This document shows positions 61,151 through 64,000 of a stretch of DNA of 64,000 bases, piece after piece. This stretch comes from Tahibacter soli (GTDB lineage Bacteria > Pseudomonadota > Gammaproteobacteria > Xanthomonadales > Rhodanobacteraceae), in NCBI RefSeq assembly GCF_025717065.2, contig NZ_JAOVZO020000001.1, positions 372,001-436,000 of the forward strand, written 5' to 3'. The notes beneath the pieces were generated by a model. That model was not told the origin of the DNA, did no database searches, and was given only the letters and a program-made list of their open reading frames with translations. Each line of letters begins with the position of its first letter. Position 1 is the stretch's first letter. The translations under genes and the position numbers were made by a program.

Positions 61151-63352
61151 ATGATCATGACCGACCCGATCGCCTCCCATCCCGGCAACGTTCTGCCGTT
61201 CGCGCGCCCTCGCACGGCGTCCGAGCGCGGCGGCGCGGCCGGCATGAGCGGCATTCTGCGTGTCGGCTCGCATCGCGTGGATCTCGGCGCGCTGCGCGTG
61301 ATCTCCGATCCCGAACGGCCGCGGCTGACGCTCAAGGCCGCGATGGTGCTGGTCGAGCTCGCACGGCGCGGCGGGCAGACGCTCAGCCGCGACGATCTGC
61401 TCGGCACCGTCTGGGCCGGCACGACGCCGACGCCGGAAGTCGTGACGCAGGCGATCCGCGAGCTGCGGCGCGCGCTCGGCGATAAAGGCGACGGTCCGCG
61501 CCAGATCGAGACCGTGCCGAAGCTCGGTTATCGCCTCGTGGTGCCGGTTGAATTCGTCGCCGCGGTCGAGCCGGCCGCCGCCGGTGCCGCGAACGATGCG
61601 ACTCCCGCGCCGATCGAACCGGTCGACGTCGCATCGCCGCCGCGGCGCAAGTCGTCGTGGCGCGCGATGCTCGCGACGCTCGCCGTGGTCGCGACGCTCG
61701 CGGCTGCCCTCGTCGTGTACGCGTTGCTGCCGCGCGCCGTGGCGTACGAATGGCGCGCGCAGTCGCTGCGCGTGCTGACCAACCTGCCGGGGCCGGAGCA
61801 GTACCCGCATATTTCCAACGACGGCTTGCGGTTCGCGTACAGCCGCTTCGACGGCGTCGACGAGCGCGTGTCCGTGCGCGAAATCGACGCCTCGCGCGCG
61901 AGGGAAATCGAGGGCGACGGCGATGCGCACGACCACTACGCCGTGTGGTCGCCGAACGACGCGGAGCTTGCGTTCATCCGCAAAGAGAAGGATCGCTGCC
62001 GCATCGTCGCGACGCCGCTCGCCGGCGGCCCCGTGCGCGAACTCGGCGCGTGCGGCCGTGAAGTTGCGACGCTGTACTCGTGGACGCCCGACGGCGGCGC
62101 GATCGTGAGTTCGGGCCTCGACGGACCCGACGGCTTCGGCACGCGGCCGGTCGTCCAGCATCCGGGCCGGGCGCCGCAGGAGATCGTGTATCCGCGCGCG
62201 CAGACGAGCTACGACCTCGACCCGAAATATTCGCCGGACGGCCGCCGCCTCGCGTTCCGGCGCGGCACGATTCCGTTCAGCGACCTGTACGTCATGGAGG
62301 TCGGCGATCCGGACAGCGTGCGCCGGCTGACGCGGCTCGCGTCGACGATGTTCGGCTACGACTGGACGCGCGACGGCGCCGCGCTGGTGTTCTCGTCCGA
62401 TCACGAAGGGCCGCCGGCGCTCTACGCGGTCGACGTCGCCGACGCGCGTCTGACCGCGCTCGGCATCGCGCCGGCGACCTGGCCCGATCTCGCGCTGCAT
62501 GCCGACGTCGGCGTCTACGAAATTCCCGAGCACCACATCCAGATGCGCCGTCTCGATCTGGCGCGCGCGGACAAGCCCGCGCCGCTCGCGGCGTCGAGCG
62601 CGAACGACGTCGGCGCGCGGATTTCGCCGGACGGCAAGCGCGTCGCGCTGCTGTCGGATCGTTCGGGCAGCTGGCAGGTGTGGATACACGATCTGACGAC
62701 CGGCGACGCCTTCGCGATTTCGAATCTCGCCAGGCGCATGCCGGAATTTCCCGAATGGCGGCCGGACGGACGCGCGGTCGGCTTCATCACGCACGGCAGC
62801 GGTCCGGGCGACGCGCGCGAAATCGAAATCGACTCGCGCGTCGAACGCCGGCTGGGTTCGGCCGGCCTCGACGCGCGCCGCGTGACGTATGCCGCCGACG
62901 GCGCCGTGCTGCTCGTCGCCGTGAAGAACGGCGCCGCGGCGCTCTATCGCGTCGAGGCCGATCGCGAAACCGAACTCGTCGCCGGCGCGAGTTTCGCGCG
63001 CGAAGCGGCCGGCGGCGACGTGCTGTTCAACTACGCCGACCGCGACGGCCTGTTTCGTCGCAGCGCGCGCGACGGCGCGATCGCGCTGCTGACGCCCGAC
63101 GTATCGAACCGGCTGCGGCGCGGCTGGGACATCGTCGGCAACCACGTCTACTACGTCGAACCGATGCGCGAGCACGCGCCGGTCATGCGCTACGACCTTG
63201 CGAGCGGCGCGCTCGACGAAGTCGCCGCGACGCGGTGCGGCGTGTCGGCCCACAGCCTGTCGGTGTTCGCCGACGAGCGCGCGGCGATCGCCTCGTGCAG
63301 CGAAAGCTACGAATCCGACGTGGGGCTGTTGCGGATCGATCGCGGCGGGTGA
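61151..63352 (+). CDS. CadC-type transmembrane regulator with periplasmic PD40 beta-propeller (copy 2)
   Basis: 733 residues from the ATG at 61151 (61157 also possible; no clear ribosome-binding site). The winged helix (about 30-135; LTLKAAMVLVELARRG, VVTQAIRELRRALGD, IETVPKLGYRLVV) precedes one helix (about 173-193). About 540 residues of propeller blades follow with SNDG/SPDG/RPDG motifs. Layout and many positions match the regulator at 31050-33191. Both are preceded by TTGCG/CGCAA dyads. It could regulate the OXA-like gene upstream or another target; no evidence decides. Confidence 0.85.
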   Translation: MIMTDPIASHPGNVLPFARPRTASERGGAAGMSGILRVGSHRVDLGALRVISDPERPRLTLKAAMVLVELARRGGQTLSRDDLLGTVWAGTTPTPEVVTQAIRELRRALGDKGDGPRQIETVPKLGYRLVVPVEFVAAVEPAAAGAANDATPAPIEPVDVASPPRRKSSWRAMLATLAVVATLAAALVVYALLPRAVAYEWRAQSLRVLTNLPGPEQYPHISNDGLRFAYSRFDGVDERVSVREIDASRAREIEGDGDAHDHYAVWSPNDAELAFIRKEKDRCRIVATPLAGGPVRELGACGREVATLYSWTPDGGAIVSSGLDGPDGFGTRPVVQHPGRAPQEIVYPRAQTSYDLDPKYSPDGRRLAFRRGTIPFSDLYVMEVGDPDSVRRLTRLASTMFGYDWTRDGAALVFSSDHEGPPALYAVDVADARLTALGIAPATWPDLALHADVGVYEIPEHHIQMRRLDLARADKPAPLAASSANDVGARISPDGKRVALLSDRSGSWQVWIHDLTTGDAFAISNLARRMPEFPEWRPDGRAVGFITHGSGPGDAREIEIDSRVERRLGSAGLDARRVTYAADGAVLLVAVKNGAAALYRVEADRETELVAGASFAREAAGGDVLFNYADRDGLFRRSARDGAIALLTPDVSNRLRRGWDIVGNHVYYVEPMREHAPVMRYDLASGALDEVAATRCGVSAHSLSVFADERAAIASCSESYESDVGLLRIDRGG

Positions 63353-63403
63353 TGCGAGGGACGCCGCACGCATCCGGCGAAAACCGTCACTCGACGCGAT
63401 CGA

Positions 63404-63586
63404 CGCGTCGCCCCCTCACCCCCGACCCTCTCCCCCAAGCGAGCTTGGGGGAGAGGGAGCAAAGCGCCGACGCCACTGCTTGAGCCCTCTCCCCCAACCG
63501 CGTCGGGGGAAAGGATTGGCCGCTCCTGCGCATCCTGCGCCCGCGGCATTAGTACATCCATGTACGTCATGGTGAGCGGGCGACGC
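63404..63586. repeat. MITE-like palindromic element, copy 2 (diverged)
   Basis: The left outer arm matches GCGTCGCCCCCTCACCC, and the right arm (about 63570-63586, GGTGAGCGGGCGACGC) is its inverse with one change. Inside are a perfect 15-bp hairpin (63426-63440 with 63443-63457) and a weaker second hairpin (about 63485-63515). The order is the same as the copy at 37743-37877. Confidence 0.7.
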
Positions 63587-63658
63587 CGAGACGTGCGTTG
63601 CATCAGTCGCTGCGCGTCGACCGCTACGTCGATAGCCTCTCCATCGGCAAACTCGATC

Positions 63659-63682
63659 AAGCCGGCCTCGCGCCGGCTTTTT
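63659..63682 (+). terminator. Rho-independent terminator
   Basis: Arms AAGCCGGC (63659-63666) and GCCGGCTT (63672-63679) have a 5-nt loop and TTTTT. It lies 300 nt beyond the CadC-type gene, so it may end a long 3' UTR or a small transcript. Confidence 0.85.
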
Positions 63683-63883
63683 CGTTGCGGCCGTTCGAAA
63701 AGCGCGCCGCGCTCGCCCGACGTAGCCCGAAAGTCACCGTGACTTTCGTTGCGGCGATGCGCGCGGACTTCGCAAAAAAAGATGAAAGACATCTGAAACC
63801 GCGGCTTTCATGAAAATCTGCCGCCGAATTAAGGCGGGTCTCAGGACTAAATCACGAAGCGCGTCGTACTTAAGGGCCTCGTT

Positions 63884-63891
63884 CAAGGAGG
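63884..63891 (+). promoter_or_regulatory. Near-perfect Shine-Dalgarno for the last gene
   Basis: AAGGAGGT, 6 nt before the ATG at 63898; the strongest ribosome-binding site in the window, suggesting a highly expressed gene. Confidence 0.75.
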
Positions 63892-63897
63892 TCCGCC

Positions 63898-64000
63898 ATG
63901 CAACTCGCCCACGACATCACTGCTCCCGTTCGCACGCCGGCCCGGTCGGTCGATCGCATCGCCGCCGCGCGCCGCGATCTCGAATTCACGGCCGGTGTCG
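63898..64000 (+). CDS. Start of a gene cut by the window end, unknown
   Basis: 34 codons visible (MQLAHDITAPVRTPARSVDR..), no signal peptide. The start is fixed by AAGGAGGT 6 nt upstream. Too short to assign a family. Confidence 0.7.
   Translation, partial: MQLAHDITAPVRTPARSVDRIAAARRDLEFTAGV

Larger units (their letters stand above)
63353..63897. other. 545-nt gene-free region before the last gene
   Basis: It holds the MITE-like copy (63404-63586), a terminator (63659-63682) and two further dyads: GAAAGTCA-CCG-TGACTTTC near 63728-63746, and ATGAAAG..CTTTCAT near 63782-63811. I see no credible gene. Confidence 0.6.

Noticed and set aside
63598-63813. A 71-residue plus-strand frame near the end of the window
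   Set aside because: A strong terminator (63659-63682) lies inside it and there is no ribosome-binding site.

Overview
The window is 64 kb of very GC-rich, gene-dense chromosomal DNA from a gammaproteobacterium. The most likely home is the Lysobacterales (Xanthomonadales), perhaps near the Rhodanobacteraceae. This is inferred from gammaproteobacterial-type MetJ, MsrA, RlmM, NadA/NadB and GlnS, a xanthomonad-style TonB-dependent receptor, CadC-type regulators fused to beta-propellers, and intergenic palindromes typical of that order. I saw no tRNA, rRNA, CRISPR array, prophage or insertion sequence with a transposase.

Layout. 1-3043: end of a membrane-anchored TPR-like protein and a secreted Pro/Lys-rich protein. 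3224-12875: a giant SpvB/FG-GAP/RHS protein of about 2,830 residues with a distinct C-terminal tip, then two small genes that are candidate immunity proteins. 13082-17287: a secreted propeller protein sharing an N-W-Y beta module with the RHS protein, convergent with a FadL-type porin. 17520-18928: SPFH protein and NfeD. 19243-22342: gcvT, gcvH and gcvPA, without gcvPB. 22652-23355: metJ with a met-box operator and a histone-H1-like tail. 23547-30715: SRPBCC protein, TonB-like protein, GPP34 protein, serine hydrolase, LemA and an M48 peptidase. 31050-37651: CadC-propeller regulator, AraC regulator and TonB-dependent receptor. 37908-46828: GMC oxidoreductase, MOSC protein, nucleotide-transporter-like protein, a 1,389-residue membrane protein and prmC. 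47107-52741 (minus strand): dinB-like, glnS, a small overlapping gene, a deaminase, rlmM, a frameshifted moaB and ppk2. 52835-58759: DUF2007-like gene, the nadA-crystallin-J1-nadB operon behind a two-operator promoter, then a GST-EamA-apt overlap operon. 59310-64000: msrA, an OXA-like protein lacking its catalytic lysine, a second CadC-propeller regulator, and the start of a further gene.

How the genes fit together. Clear metabolic units are glycine cleavage (T, H and P-alpha), NAD synthesis (nadA/nadB) and methionine control (metJ). The regulator/receptor pair at 33.6-37.7 kb looks like an inducible outer-membrane uptake unit. The RHS locus has the shape of a polymorphic secreted or surface protein with an exchangeable tip.

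The points most worth follow-up are the MetJ/histone-like fusion with its operator, the paired palindromes on the nadA promoter with an unexplained gene inside the nad operon, the OXA-like protein with STFK changed to STFM, the one-base moaB frameshift, the N-W-Y module shared by two adjacent large proteins, and several structured non-coding stretches, including a MITE-like element present twice.
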